A DNA stretch of 64,000 bases from VRUE01 sp963702705 (GCA_963702705.1 CAVPDR010000007.1:1-64000); one strand, 5' to 3'; counted from the first letter of the stretch, positions 28,401 to 36,128 are shown. Notes: generated by a model from the sequence alone, not told the origin. Program-made: numbers and translations.

Positions 28401-28571
28401 CGCATAGAGCTCAACCTGGGAGGCGACGACGAGCTCCTCGCCGCCGCCCGCGAGCACGAGCCCTATGTAGCCGGCGAGGTCCTCGCCACCTCGGTTGCCT
28501 ATGCCGCCGGCGATGCCCTAGCAGTCCGCGCCGCCGGCCGCGATCTGCGGATCGTCGTTACAAAGACTTGA
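25401..28571 (+). CDS. ileS: Isoleucyl-tRNA synthetase
   Basis: A 1056-residue class I aminoacyl-tRNA synthetase. The HIGH-type motif appears as PPTANGRPGSHHVLAR near residue 50, followed by KAGWDCHGLPVE; the KMSKS loop is GQKMSKSKGNVVEPW near residue 610. Editing-domain features include WTTTPWTLPGNVAVAL and HIAPAFGEDDY. Zinc-type Cys pairs occur in CPRCGT and CESCGG. The length and the C-terminal DUF5915-like extension fit the eukaryote-like IleRS type 2, associated in known cases with mupirocin tolerance. No T-box is possible in the 60-base upstream gap. Confidence 0.96.
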   Translation: MPDFRPVDAKQSFPELEERALARWRERDVFARSLAQRQGAELWNFYEGPPTANGRPGSHHVLARVFKDVYPRYRSMCGYRVPRKAGWDCHGLPVEIEVEKQLGISSKQEIEKYGIDKFNARCRASVFEYVEEWNRLTERIGFWIDLDDPYVTLDDDYIESVWWSLKQLWDKGRLYEGHKVVPYCPRCGTALSSHEVALGYKDVEDPSISVRFPLLDEDGSESGESLLVWTTTPWTLPGNVAVALAPEVTYVRARVDGETVILAEPLVERVLGEGAEIVDRFAGSDLVGRAYRGPVFALEDGGPANAFRILAGDFVTTEDGTGLVHIAPAFGEDDYAVAAENKIFDPTSHATLYNPVGLDGKFDRRVSGFEGGFVKDPEVTRALIADLDQRGLLFREQVYEHSYPHCWRCDTPLLYYAKSSWYVATSQVRDQLLANNETIGWHPEHIKDGRFGKWLENNVDWALSRDRYWGTPLPIWHCTRGDCTELYCAGSVAELRERARGEVPEDLHRPYIDEVTLDCESCGGEMHRVKSVIDTWYDSGAMPFAQLHYPFENEELFAERFPADFICEAIDQTRGWFYTLLAESTLLFDTSSYRNCVCLGLILDPEGQKMSKSKGNVVEPWDVISTHGADAFRWYYLTAQQPWSGYRFSLDTVGESARQFINTLWNTYSFWVLYANAEDLSPDDFDDEVGAGEDLDRWALSRLQATIAFVRERMDAFDCTAAGKAIAEYVEDLSNWYVRLSRRRFWEGDRAAFATLRHCLLETAALLAPFTPFLADEIHLNLTGGEAEEEGEGRDSVHLRDFPEADPALADPDLEKAMEAVRLTVELGRAARAQAKAKMRQPLRRAVIVANDAERAAISARADLVTAELNVKELDFVSEEADLVSYAVKPNYRSLGPRFGKRMPQVAAAIEALDPVHVAKVMADGGEIGISIDGDEHTIGPDEVSLALQPLDGYEVEAEAGHAVALQLELDDELRREGLAREIVHAVQNARKAAGLDISDRIELNLGGDDELLAAAREHEPYVAGEVLATSVAYAAGDALAVRAAGRDLRIVVTKT

Positions 28572-28577
28572 CCCTGT

Positions 28578-28594
28578 GCGCGCCATGGGCGCGC
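28578..28594. terminator. Short GC hairpin after ileS
   Basis: GCGCGCC and its complement flank the trinucleotide ATG, starting seven bases after the ileS stop. No T-tract follows, so termination is only suggested by position. Confidence 0.4.
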
Positions 28595-28616
28595 CCGCAA
28601 TGTTTACGGTGCAATC

Positions 28617-28874
28617 ATGCACGTGATGAGAGAGAGCTGGACAGACGCGCGGCTTGATGATTTCCGCGCCGATGTCGACCGTCGCTTTGACAACGTCGAC
28701 AAGCGTTTCGACGCGGTTGACAAGCGTTTCGACAAAGTCGAAGGCGAAATTCGCGAGCTGCGCGGTGAAATGAAAAGCGGGTTCGAATCGATCAACAGGA
28801 CAATGATGCAAGGCGTCGTCGCCCTTTCCGCATCGTTCATCGCCGGCTTCGCGGCGATCGTCACCCAGCTCTAG
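28617..28874 (+). CDS. Small coiled-coil protein with C-terminal membrane helix
   Basis: An 85-residue protein from ATG 28617. Residues 10-55 contain seven-residue repeats (RFDNVDKRFDAVDKRFDKVE), a strong coiled-coil pattern, followed by residues 60-85 (GVVALSASFIAGFAAIVTQL), a likely membrane anchor. Proteins of this shape are common small membrane-tethered oligomers, and none has a firmly known role. Met28620 is another possible start, but the full frame begins right after the ileS hairpin. Confidence 0.72.
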   Translation: MHVMRESWTDARLDDFRADVDRRFDNVDKRFDAVDKRFDKVEGEIRELRGEMKSGFESINRTMMQGVVALSASFIAGFAAIVTQL

Positions 28875-28889
28875 CGGCCTCAGGCGCGA

Positions 28890-29069
28890 TCAGCTCGGCG
28901 GCGCCTCACCAATAATGAAGTCGGTTTTCTTCGAGTCGGAGAACTTGACCCAGCAGTGATCCGGCGCGACGCCGGCAACCTCGACCAGCGCCGCTTCGAT
29001 CCGCTTCGCGATCTCCGCCTTCTGCTCGTCGCTGCGGCCCTCGAACCAGTTGACCTCGACGAAGGGCAT
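28890..29069 (-). CDS. 4-oxalocrotonate tautomerase-like small protein
   Basis: A 59-residue protein from ATG 29069 to a TGA at 28890, shorter than usual ORF cut-offs. It begins MPFVEVNWFEGRSDEQKAEI, with Pro as second residue as in the 4-OT family, where the processed N-terminal Pro is the catalytic base. The helix AKRIEAALVEVAGVAPDHCW and the strand WVKFSDSKKTDFIIGE complete the beta-alpha-beta unit. It would tautomerise a small keto/enol acid; the substrate is unknown. It lies 18 bases downstream of thioredoxin on the same strand, so co-transcription is likely. Confidence 0.8.
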   Translation of the reverse strand: MPFVEVNWFEGRSDEQKAEIAKRIEAALVEVAGVAPDHCWVKFSDSKKTDFIIGEAPPS

Positions 29070-29087
29070 GACGCTCGGCGGCCGCGC

Positions 29088-29414
29088 TTAGGCCAGGGCC
29101 GGCTCGAGCTCGGCCTCGAGGCGGCGCTTGGGCATCGCCCCGATCACCTTCTTGGCGATTGCCCCGTCCTTGAAGAGGATCAGGGTCGGGATCGAGAGGA
29201 CCTCGTACTGAGCCGCCGTCTGCTGGTTCTCGTCGACGTTGATGCTGACGATGTGCAGGTCGTCGCGCTCGGTCTCCATCTCCTCGAGCACCGGGTGGAC
29301 GACGCGGCAGGGGCCGCACCAGGGAGCCCAGAAGTCGACCAGCACGGGCCCGTCGGCCTCGAGGACCTCGGACTTGAAGGTGTCGTCTGTCACGTCTTGG
29401 AGCTTGCCTGTCAC
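29088..29414 (-). CDS. trxA: Thioredoxin
   Basis: A 108-residue thioredoxin starting at GTG 29414 with AGGAG ten bases upstream. The active site WCGPC covers residues 32-36 within VLVDFWAPWCGPCRVVHPVL. The cis-Pro block is YEVLSIPTLILFKDG and the length is standard. It reduces disulfides of cytoplasmic proteins using thioredoxin reductase, which is not in the window. The tautomerase-like gene follows on the same transcript. Confidence 0.94.
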   Translation of the reverse strand: MTGKLQDVTDDTFKSEVLEADGPVLVDFWAPWCGPCRVVHPVLEEMETERDDLHIVSINVDENQQTAAQYEVLSIPTLILFKDGAIAKKVIGAMPKRRLEAELEPALA

Positions 29415-29451
29415 TGGAATCGGTCTCCTGGGGATCGAGGTTCGGCGCTCA

Positions 29452-29468
29452 ATACTTCAGAAAGTATA
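29452..29468 (-). promoter_or_regulatory. Probable trxA promoter with palindrome
   Basis: ATACTT and AAGTAT form a 16-base palindrome around CAGA (29452-29467). Read on the minus strand it is overlapped by TATACT (29463-29468), a good -10 hexamer, about 50 bases ahead of the trxA start. The palindrome could be an operator; no cognate regulator is apparent. Confidence 0.5.
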
Positions 29469-29507
29469 GCGAGGTTCGGGAGAGCCGAAAACCGCCTCCC
29501 GGCACCC

Positions 29508-30233
29508 TCACCGCCCATAGCGTAGAAGAGGCACTCGCCAGATCGCCTCGAGCACGATCGAGCGGCTCATCTTCGAGCTGCCGGCCTGACGGTCGCGGAA
29601 GACGATCGGTACCTCGACCACTTCGAAACCGAGCTTGATCGCGCGGTAGGTCATCTCGACCTGGAAGGCGTAGCCGCGGGCGCCGACCGCGTCGAGGTCG
29701 ATCGCCTCCAGCACCTCGCGCCGGAAGCACTTGAAGCCGCCGGTCAGGTCGCGCACGCTGAGGCCGAGCACGAACTGGGCGTAGGCGCTGCCGCCGCGGC
29801 TGATCGCCCGCCGCAGTGCCCCCCAATCGCTCACCCCGCCGCCGGGCACGTAACGCGAGCCGATCACGACGTCGGCCCGCTCGGCCGCCTCGAGCAGCCG
29901 CGGCAGGTAGGCCGGCTCGTGGGAGAAGTCGGAGTCCATCTCGACCACGAGCCCGGCGCCGCCGGCAAGCGCCTGCCGGAAGCCGGCGATGTAGGCGGGG
30001 CCGAGCCCTTCCTTGACCGGCCGGTGAAGGAAATGGACGGCCCCGTGTTCCTCGCTTAGCCGGGCGGCGATCCGGCCGGTGCCGTCGGTGGAGTTGTCGT
30101 CGACGATCAGGACCTGGGCGTCGGCCGGCAGCTTGGCGCGCGCCTGCTCGACCAGCCGCTCGATGTTGGTCGCCTCTTCGTATGTGGGCAGGATGAGCCA
30201 GGTCGGCCCTTGCTCGGGCTTGTTTGCGGGCAT
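29508..30233 (-). CDS. Polyprenol-phosphate mannosyltransferase-like GT2
   Basis: A 241-residue glycosyltransferase from ATG 30233. GT2 features: LILPTYEEATNIERLV at the N-terminus, VLIVDDNSTDGTG, VVEMDSDFSHEPAYL (DXD-type metal site) and VIGSRYVPGGGV. The later DLTGGFKCFRREVLEAIDL and YRAIKLGFEVVEVPIVFRDR segments match dolichol/polyprenol-phosphate mannose synthases. It would charge a lipid carrier with a sugar (mannose in characterised relatives) for cell-wall glycans. No C-terminal acyltransferase or membrane domain is fused. A very long minus-strand frame through PolX is a shadow. Confidence 0.85.
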   Translation of the reverse strand: MPANKPEQGPTWLILPTYEEATNIERLVEQARAKLPADAQVLIVDDNSTDGTGRIAARLSEEHGAVHFLHRPVKEGLGPAYIAGFRQALAGGAGLVVEMDSDFSHEPAYLPRLLEAAERADVVIGSRYVPGGGVSDWGALRRAISRGGSAYAQFVLGLSVRDLTGGFKCFRREVLEAIDLDAVGARGYAFQVEMTYRAIKLGFEVVEVPIVFRDRQAGSSKMSRSIVLEAIWRVPLLRYGR

Positions 30234-30305
30234 TTGCTGGGGCGATGCTAGTGACGAACCTGAGCGGCGGCTAAAGGGCCGCATCCGCTCGCTAGCTTGC
30301 AGGGG

Positions 30306-32030
30306 ATGACCAACGCCGAGATCGCCGCTGCCCTCGAAGAACTCGGAGTGCTCTACGAGCTCGACGGGGCGGTCAAATACCGGGTGCTCGCCTACGGCAC
30401 CGCGGCGAAGGCGATCCGCGAAAGCCCGGTCTCGGTCGCCGACCTTGCCGCCGCGGGCAGGGCGACCGAGGTCCCCGGCGTCGGCAAGACGCTGGCGGAA
30501 AAGATCGACGCGCTGATCGCGACCGGTGAGATCCCCGCGGCGGCAAAGCTGAAGGCGAAGTTCCCGCCGACGCTGGTCGAGGTGACGCGGGTGCCAGGGG
30601 TGGGGGCAAAGACCGCGCGGCGCCTGTTCGACGAGCTCGGCGTCGCCACGCTGGAGGACCTGAAGCAGGCGGCGGAGGGGCAGCGCATCCGCGCGCTCAA
30701 GGGACTCGGCCCGAAGGCTGAGCAGAACGTGCTGGCGGGGCTCGAGCGGCTCGGCGATCCCGGCGAGAGCTCGGGACGGGTGCTGCTCTCGATGGCGCGA
30801 CCGATCGCCGCCGAGCTGGCGCGGGCGCTGCGCGAACACCCGGCCGCCGACCGGGTCGAGGTGGCGGGCTCGCTGCGGCGCTGGGCGGAGACCTGCAAGG
30901 ACATCGACCTGATCGCGACCGCCGAGGGCCCCACCGCCCTGGCCGAGCACCTCGTCGCCAGCCCGCTGATCGCCGCCGCCGGGACGCCGGGCCCCAACGG
31001 CGTGCGGGCGCAGACCCAGAACGGGATCTCGGTCGACCTGCGGATCGTCGCCCCGGAGGCCTTCGGCAACCTGCTCCAGCACTTCACCGGCTCGGCTGCG
31101 CACAACGTGCAGCTGCGCGAGGAGGCGGTGTCGCGCGGCCTCTCGGTCTCCGAGCACGGGATCACCGAGGTCGAGAGCGGCGAGGTCGAGCTCTGCGCAA
31201 GCGAGGAGGGCGTCTACGAGCGCCTCGGCTACGCGTACATAGAGCCCGAGCTGCGCGAGGGCCGCGGCGAGCTGAAGGCGGCGCGGACGGGGGACCTCCC
31301 CGAGCTGATCGAGCTCGACCACATCCGCGGCGATCTGCATTCCCACACGACCCTCTCCGATGGCCGCAACACGCTCGAGGAGATGGCCGAAGCGGGGCGC
31401 GAGCGCGGCTATGCCTACATGGCGATCACCGACCACTCCGCCAGCCACGGCTTCGGCGACCACGTCACCGAGGAGCGGCTCTGGGAGCGGATCGAAGAGG
31501 TCGCCGACTGGAACAAGGGCAAGCGCGGCTTTCGCCTGCTCTCCGGCTCGGAGATCAACATCGGCCTCGACGGCTCGCTCGACTACCCCGATGACGTGGT
31601 GGCAGCGCTCGACTGGGTAGTTGCCAGCGTCCACACTTCCTTTGCGATCTCGGAGCGGGAGATGACTGAGCGGGTGCTGGGCGCGATCGAGAACCCTCTG
31701 GTCGACTGCATCGGCCATCTGACCGGCCGCTTGATCGGCCGCCGCGAGCCCTACGCGATCGGCATCGAGGCGGTCGCCGAGGCGGCGGCGCGGACCGGCA
31801 CGATGCTGGAGATCAACGGCAACCCCAACCGGCGCGACCTCTCCGAGCGGCACGCGCGGCTGGCGGCCGAAGCGGGGGTGACGATCGTGCTCAACACCGA
31901 CGCGCACGGGGTCGACACTCTTAACAACATGGATTACGCCGTCGCGACCGCGCGGCGGGCTTGGCTCACGGCGGATCAAGTTGCCAATACGAAGAGCTGG
32001 GCTGAGTTCAAGAAGTTGCGTAAGCGGTAG
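30306..32030 (+). CDS. polX: Family X DNA polymerase with PHP domain
   Basis: A 574-residue protein. HhH motifs lie at VPGVGKTLAEKI and VPGVGAKTARRL; the polymerase palm has GSLRRWAETCKDIDLIAT (GS motif and DXD) and ISVDLRIV for the third Asp. The PHP exonuclease domain follows from about residue 340: HSHTTLSDGRN, ITDHSASHGFG, SGSEINIGLDGS and NTDAHGVDTL. It fills short gaps in base-excision repair and trims 3' ends. ATG 30306 is preferred to an upstream TTG. Repeat A3 begins immediately after the stop. Confidence 0.93.
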   Translation: MTNAEIAAALEELGVLYELDGAVKYRVLAYGTAAKAIRESPVSVADLAAAGRATEVPGVGKTLAEKIDALIATGEIPAAAKLKAKFPPTLVEVTRVPGVGAKTARRLFDELGVATLEDLKQAAEGQRIRALKGLGPKAEQNVLAGLERLGDPGESSGRVLLSMARPIAAELARALREHPAADRVEVAGSLRRWAETCKDIDLIATAEGPTALAEHLVASPLIAAAGTPGPNGVRAQTQNGISVDLRIVAPEAFGNLLQHFTGSAAHNVQLREEAVSRGLSVSEHGITEVESGEVELCASEEGVYERLGYAYIEPELREGRGELKAARTGDLPELIELDHIRGDLHSHTTLSDGRNTLEEMAEAGRERGYAYMAITDHSASHGFGDHVTEERLWERIEEVADWNKGKRGFRLLSGSEINIGLDGSLDYPDDVVAALDWVVASVHTSFAISEREMTERVLGAIENPLVDCIGHLTGRLIGRREPYAIGIEAVAEAAARTGTMLEINGNPNRRDLSERHARLAAEAGVTIVLNTDAHGVDTLNNMDYAVATARRAWLTADQVANTKSWAEFKKLRKR

Positions 32031-32161
32031 GAGGGACGGGAGGCGGTCTTGGCGGGCCCAAGCACCGCCTTTGGCGGTGCTAATTGAGTGCCGCTTCGCG
32101 GCTTAGAAGCACCTTGCCGGGGCCGCTTCGCGAGGCCCGCCGAGACCGCCTCCCGGCCCTC
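32031..32161. repeat. Palindromic element family A, copy 3
   Basis: Arms 32031-32058 and 32134-32161 are complementary over 28 bases with two mismatches. Inside are the small hairpin GCACCGCCTTTGGCGGTGC and a core matching copies 1 and 2 (CCGCTTCGCGGCT, CACCTTGCCGG, GGCCGCTTCGCGAGG). It sits between the convergent polX and SIMPL genes and could act as a bidirectional terminator. Confidence 0.82.
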
Positions 32162-32172
32162 CCGCGTAGCGG

Positions 32173-32859
32173 CTATTGCAATGCGAATACGACGTGGACG
32201 GTGGCGGTGACTGTGGAGTTGCCCGGTTTTACTGGCGGGGAGGGGGAAGCTTCTACACCCTTGGCGTTGGCGCTTACTGGGGTCGTTTCGCTTACTTCGG
32301 TGCCTTCTTCGATGCTCAGAACCTGGCCTAGGGTTGCTCCGGCGGCGGTGGCTAGGGCTGTCGCCTTGGCTTTGGCTTGGGCGAAGGCGGCTAGGAGGGC
32401 GTTGTTGAAGGCTTGTTCTGGGTTGCCGGGGAAGAAGTTGGGGCCGCGGGTGCCGGTTGCTCCTGCCGCGATGGCGGCGGTGACGAGTTCTCCGGCTCGG
32501 TTTGGTTCGTGCAGGATCACGCCGATTCCCTCGGCGGCGCGGTAGAGGGTTCGCTTGCCCCTGGTCGTTTTCCGCACCGAGATTTCGCCGGTGGTGACGT
32601 CGCCGGGGCCGATGCCGGGCGTGGCCTGAACGGTTGCGATCACCTTTCGCAGATGCACCGCGACGGTTTGCAGGGCCGCTTTGCGGGTCTTGCGTTCCTT
32701 GCTCACGGAGAAGCCAAGCGAGGCGGTGTCGTTCGGGACCTTCTGGGTCACGGTGCCGTGAACGCTGACCGTTCGTTCGGCGGCCATGGCCGTTGCCGGC
32801 AGCGCCAGCACCGAGAGGACGGCCAGCGCGGTCAGGGTTCGGCGGTTCACTGGCTCCAA
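32173..32859 (-). CDS. Exported SIMPL/DUF541-domain protein
   Basis: A 228-residue exported protein with a signal peptide (LTALAVLSVLALPATAMAAE). The mature part starts RTVSVHGTVTQKVPNDTASL and carries repeated long helices and strands with ALLAAFAQAKAKATALATA near residue 160, typical of SIMPL (DUF541/BP26) proteins. Relatives form oligomeric periplasmic or surface channels of uncertain role. Convergent with polX; a second minus-strand gene starts upstream. Confidence 0.82.
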   Translation of the reverse strand: MEPVNRRTLTALAVLSVLALPATAMAAERTVSVHGTVTQKVPNDTASLGFSVSKERKTRKAALQTVAVHLRKVIATVQATPGIGPGDVTTGEISVRKTTRGKRTLYRAAEGIGVILHEPNRAGELVTAAIAAGATGTRGPNFFPGNPEQAFNNALLAAFAQAKAKATALATAAGATLGQVLSIEEGTEVSETTPVSANAKGVEASPSPPVKPGNSTVTATVHVVFALQ

Positions 32860-32880
32860 GCTACCCGCAGGTGGCGACGC

Positions 32881-33399
32881 TCACTCAGGGTGGGCGCGGC
32901 GGCCGGTGCGCAGGCCCGGGGTGCGGACGAGCTGGATCGGGCGCAGGGCGGAGTTGGGGACGACGTAGAACTTGACCCCGTCGCGCTGCTCGATCGCCAG
33001 CACGGCGGCCTCGCGGGAATGCCAGGCGAGTGAGACGAGCAGGGCGTAGCCGGCGCCGATTGCTGCCACGCCGGGGAAGAAGACGCCGAGGACCCCGGCC
33101 CCGATCGCGGTCATCGCGATCGGCCAGAGGCGGCCAAGCGAGATCCTCGCCGGGGTCTCCGGCGGCAGCGAGGTCGCGGTCTTCGCCCGCGCCAGGGTGT
33201 CGCGCAGGGCGTCGGCGGCGCGCGAGGGGCGACCGATGTAGAAACCGATCGCCAGCGACAGCAGCCACCAGACGGCGGCGACGATCAGCGTCCTCGTGTC
33301 GCTGTCGCGGTTGACGGCGATCGCGGCGATTGTCGCCAGCGCCGTCGCCTCGGCCCCGGTGAGCAGGACGGTCACGCGCAGCAGGTCGGTGTAGGGCAC
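32881..33399 (-). CDS. Membrane protein, unknown function
   Basis: A 172-residue protein with four hydrophobic segments (near residues 8-28, 38-56, 90-108 and 110-128) separated by a charged cytoplasmic-type loop containing LRDTLARAKTATSLPPE. The C-terminal 40 residues are soluble and Arg-rich (GVKFYVVPNSALRPIQLVRT). No family was recognised. Its start lies 4 bases from the OtsB stop on the same strand, so the two are likely co-transcribed. Confidence 0.65.
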   Translation of the reverse strand: MPYTDLLRVTVLLTGAEATALATIAAIAVNRDSDTRTLIVAAVWWLLSLAIGFYIGRPSRAADALRDTLARAKTATSLPPETPARISLGRLWPIAMTAIGAGVLGVFFPGVAAIGAGYALLVSLAWHSREAAVLAIEQRDGVKFYVVPNSALRPIQLVRTPGLRTGRRAHPE

Positions 33400-33403
33400 C
33401 GCG

Positions 33404-34222
33404 CTACCTCGCCAGTGCCTCGAGCATCGCCAGCCAGCCAGGCGGCCCGTCGACGAGCAGGTCCGCCTCTTCGGCGAGCTCGGGCGGCGCCTCGGGTGAG
33501 ATCACGCCGACGCAGACGGCGCTCCGCAGCTCGCCGCCGTCGCGCAGCTCGCGCAGGCGGCGGAAGGCGTCGAGGTCGGTGCGGTCGTCGCCGGCGTAGA
33601 CGGCTGCGCTGACTCCGTCGCCGGCGAGCAACGCCGCAACCGCCGCGTCCTTGCCACCGCCGCCGACCGGGCGCAGCTCCAGCACCTTGCGCCCCCAGCG
33701 CGGTTCGAGCTTCGCCCGCCCGGCCTCGGCGGCGATCTCTCTCGCGCGAGCCTCGGCGCTCCGTTCGTCCTCGGCGCCGCGCCAGTGCAACGTCTGGATC
33801 GGGCCCTTGTCCTCCAGTCGCAGGCCGAGGGATGCGAGGCCCGCGCCGTCCAGGGCGGCGACGAACTCCGCCGCGCCCCGCTCCTGCCCGGCCAGTGCCG
33901 GGTCGAGCCGCGGTTCCTCGTCGCCCGGCAGCAGCAGCTCCAGCCCGTGGTTGCCGGCGTAGGCGATGCCCTCGACTCCGACCAGCCGCCGCGCCTCCAG
34001 CGCCCGGCGTCCCGAGATGCAACCGACGAGGCCGAAGCTGCGATTCAGCGCTTCGAGCAGCTCGCTCGCCCGCGGCGGCACCGCGGCCTGCTCGGGCCGC
34101 TCGGCGATCGGCGCCAGGGTGCCGTCGACGTCGGTCAGGATCGCCGCCCGGCGGGGATCGGCACGCAGCGGGTCGAGCAGCGCCTCCTCCGCCCCCGCGC
34201 CTGTCTCAGATTCGAGCGACAC
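33404..34222 (-). CDS. otsB: Trehalose-6-phosphate phosphatase
   Basis: A 272-residue HAD-family phosphatase. The catalytic motif AILTDVDGTLAPIAERPEQA lies at about residues 26-45; later HAD blocks are LVGCISGRRALEARRLVG, YAGNHGLELL, LELRPVGGGGKDAAV and VYAGDDRTDLDAFR. This pattern matches OtsB. It removes phosphate from trehalose 6-phosphate, giving an osmo- and desiccation protectant. GTG 34222 is chosen as start; a longer frame overlaps the divergent TauE gene. The OtsA synthase is not in the window. Confidence 0.88.
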   Translation of the reverse strand: MSLESETGAGAEEALLDPLRADPRRAAILTDVDGTLAPIAERPEQAAVPPRASELLEALNRSFGLVGCISGRRALEARRLVGVEGIAYAGNHGLELLLPGDEEPRLDPALAGQERGAAEFVAALDGAGLASLGLRLEDKGPIQTLHWRGAEDERSAEARAREIAAEAGRAKLEPRWGRKVLELRPVGGGGKDAAVAALLAGDGVSAAVYAGDDRTDLDAFRRLRELRDGGELRSAVCVGVISPEAPPELAEEADLLVDGPPGWLAMLEALAR

Positions 34223-34243
34223 TGCATCTAGTATCGCGGCACG

Positions 34244-34627
34244 ATGCCCGCGGACACGGCGCTGCCGTCCCACCCCGTTCTCAAGCTCGCCGCGATCGGC
34301 ACCCTGGCGGGAGCGTTCAGCGGCCTCTTCGGCGTCGGCGGCGGCACCGTCATCGTCCCCCTGCTGATCTTCTGGTTCGGCTACGGCGAGCGGCTGGCGA
34401 CCGGGACCAGCCTCGCCGCGATCGTTCTGATCGGTCTGCTCGGCGCGATCGCCCAGGGCGGCCTCTACGGCAACGTCCACGTCCTCACCGGCCTACTCCT
34501 GGCGATCCCGGCGGTGGTCGGCGTCGTGATCGGCACCGCCGTGCAGCAGCGCATCTCCCAGCGCATGGTCTCGGTCCTCTTCGCCGCCCTGCTGATCGCG
34601 ATCGCGATCGAGCTGGTGCTGAAATGA
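34244..34627 (+). CDS. Half-size TauE/SafE transporter (first half-gene)
   Basis: A 127-residue membrane protein with about four helices. It contains the TauE/SafE repeat signature GAFSGLFGVGGGTVIVPLLI and the following GTSLAAIVLIGLLGAIAQ. Full-length family members have two such repeats in one chain of about 250 residues; this gene holds only one. A second half-size gene of the same family lies at 36129, beyond an IS110 element. Such proteins would need to pair to form a transporter for sulfur-containing or carboxylic anions. Divergent from otsB. Confidence 0.82.
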   Translation: MPADTALPSHPVLKLAAIGTLAGAFSGLFGVGGGTVIVPLLIFWFGYGERLATGTSLAAIVLIGLLGAIAQGGLYGNVHVLTGLLLAIPAVVGVVIGTAVQQRISQRMVSVLFAALLIAIAIELVLK

Positions 34628-36128
34628 GACTTCCTGTGTCAACCCCCCGCGGGTTGAAGCCTCTGCAGGTTGCCGTGTTTGGTCTGGTCATACGGGACTC
34701 CGTCCTGCCAACAGCGCCAGAGAACACGCAGCCATGCGCGCCCGAGCACGCGGATCGCGTGGGAATGGTCAAGGCCCCGCTGGCGAGCCGAGAGGTAGAC
34801 GGCTCGAGCCCAGGGATGGTGATGGCGGGTGGAGTCGGCCAGGCAGCTGACTGCGTTGCGCAACCGCTTGTCGCAGGCCCAGCGAAAGCTGGCGACCTTG
34901 CGCTTGCCCGACTCGCGCGCCACCGGCGCCATGCCGGCGTCGGCCGCCAGCGCCTCGGCGCTCGGATAGCGGGAGCGGTCATCGCCGATCTCGGCCACGA
35001 GCCGCGCCGCCGTGATCGCGGACTTGGGGTCTTTGAACAGCGGCAGGAAGACCTGGCCGTCGGGATGGGCGCGCACCGCCTGGGCGATCTGGGAGGTGAG
35101 CTCTCGGATTTGCTCGACGATCGGCCTCAGCGCCGCGACCAGGCCCAGCACCGTGCAACGGCGCGCTTGGGCCTCCACCCCTCCCGCGCGACCCTGGGGC
35201 GCGGCCCGCAGCCGCTCCAAGAGATCCCCGGCGCTGCGGTTTCCCGAGTAGCGGTTGCGCGTGAGGAAGGCGGCAAGGCGTTTCTCACCCAGGCCGCGCG
35301 CCTCGGCGGGGGACGGGTAGCGCTCAAGGAAGGCGAGGGAGATCGGCGAGTCGACGGCGGAGAAGACACACGCCGCACCGGGCCAAAACGCATCCAGCTG
35401 CGCCCGCAGCTCGTTGGCGAGGCGAACCCTGGCTCCCACCAGGTCCTCGCGGCTGCGGGTCAGCACCCGCAGCGCCTTGGTCTCGTCGGAATGCGGTCGC
35501 AAGGCGTGCAGGCGATGGGAGTCGGTGCGGGCCAGCTCGGCCAAGACGAAGGCATCGAAGCCGTCGGACTTGCCCCCAGAGGCCTCATAGCGCGGGCGCG
35601 TTGCCTTCAGCTTGTTGGGATGGACAGGCAAGACGGTGAAGCCGGACTCGAGAAGGCGCTCGACGAGCAGCCCGTCGGGGCGCTCGATCGCCACCCTCGC
35701 CACGCCAAGGGTCCGCATCCGGGCGATCAGTCCTCTGATCCCGGCCTCGTCGTGGGCGTGCATCTCTCCCGCGAGCGTTCGCCCTTTTGTGTCGACCACG
35801 CAAAGCGCGTGCTCCTCGCTGGCCCAGTCGATGCCGGCAGACGTTTCCTCCATCGCTTCCCTCCTCGGTTCGCTTTGACTTGCGCCGGCCGGGAGGTACC
35901 GTTGCGGGTGCTCATAGATTGGCGCTTGGGTGCGCCACTTCCTGTGGCCGCTTCAGGTGCCTCCGACCGCCGGGAGGCGCTGGTCTCATTTTGGCCCTCT
36001 ACGGGGCTAGCGGCCAAGGCGCTCTCCCGACGGCGGTCGGCTCTATGTGTCCCTCCGGATTCTGCGGCGGCCTCCCTTCGGTCGGCCTCTCCGTCTAAAT
36101 CTCTGAAGAACAAGGGGGAGGTTCTCCT
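34628..36128 (-). mobile_element. IS110-family insertion between two TauE half-genes (outer limits)
   Basis: The transposase stop lies only 11 bases after the first TauE stop, so the element's 3' end is at about 34628-34638. ACTTCCTGTG occurs there (34629-34638) and again upstream of the transposase at 35937-35946. Either these are core direct repeats (element about 34629-35946), or the second copy lies inside a guide RNA in the longer upstream non-coding end. That stretch (35854-36128) has several hairpins, e.g. TTGGCC with GGCCAA, and no gene. Exact ends are uncertain. Confidence 0.55.
34639..35853 (-). CDS. IS110-family transposase (second type)
   Basis: A 404-residue intact DEDD recombinase. 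N-terminal: ETSAGIDWASEEHALCVVD (Asp), VARVAIERPDGLLVE (Glu), GKSDGFDAFVLAELART (Asp pair). C-terminal: LPLFKDPKSAITAARLVAEI in the usual PGI position, then LAADAGMAPVARESGKRKV and a Ser-containing SFRWACDKRLRNAV. The KATRPRYEASGGKSD spacing is typical of the group. It is only distantly similar to the transposase at 9.7 kb, so these are separate insertions. Upstream of its ATG is a non-coding stretch of 275 bases that may encode the bridge RNA. Confidence 0.92.
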   Translation of the reverse strand: MEETSAGIDWASEEHALCVVDTKGRTLAGEMHAHDEAGIRGLIARMRTLGVARVAIERPDGLLVERLLESGFTVLPVHPNKLKATRPRYEASGGKSDGFDAFVLAELARTDSHRLHALRPHSDETKALRVLTRSREDLVGARVRLANELRAQLDAFWPGAACVFSAVDSPISLAFLERYPSPAEARGLGEKRLAAFLTRNRYSGNRSAGDLLERLRAAPQGRAGGVEAQARRCTVLGLVAALRPIVEQIRELTSQIAQAVRAHPDGQVFLPLFKDPKSAITAARLVAEIGDDRSRYPSAEALAADAGMAPVARESGKRKVASFRWACDKRLRNAVSCLADSTRHHHPWARAVYLSARQRGLDHSHAIRVLGRAWLRVLWRCWQDGVPYDQTKHGNLQRLQPAGG

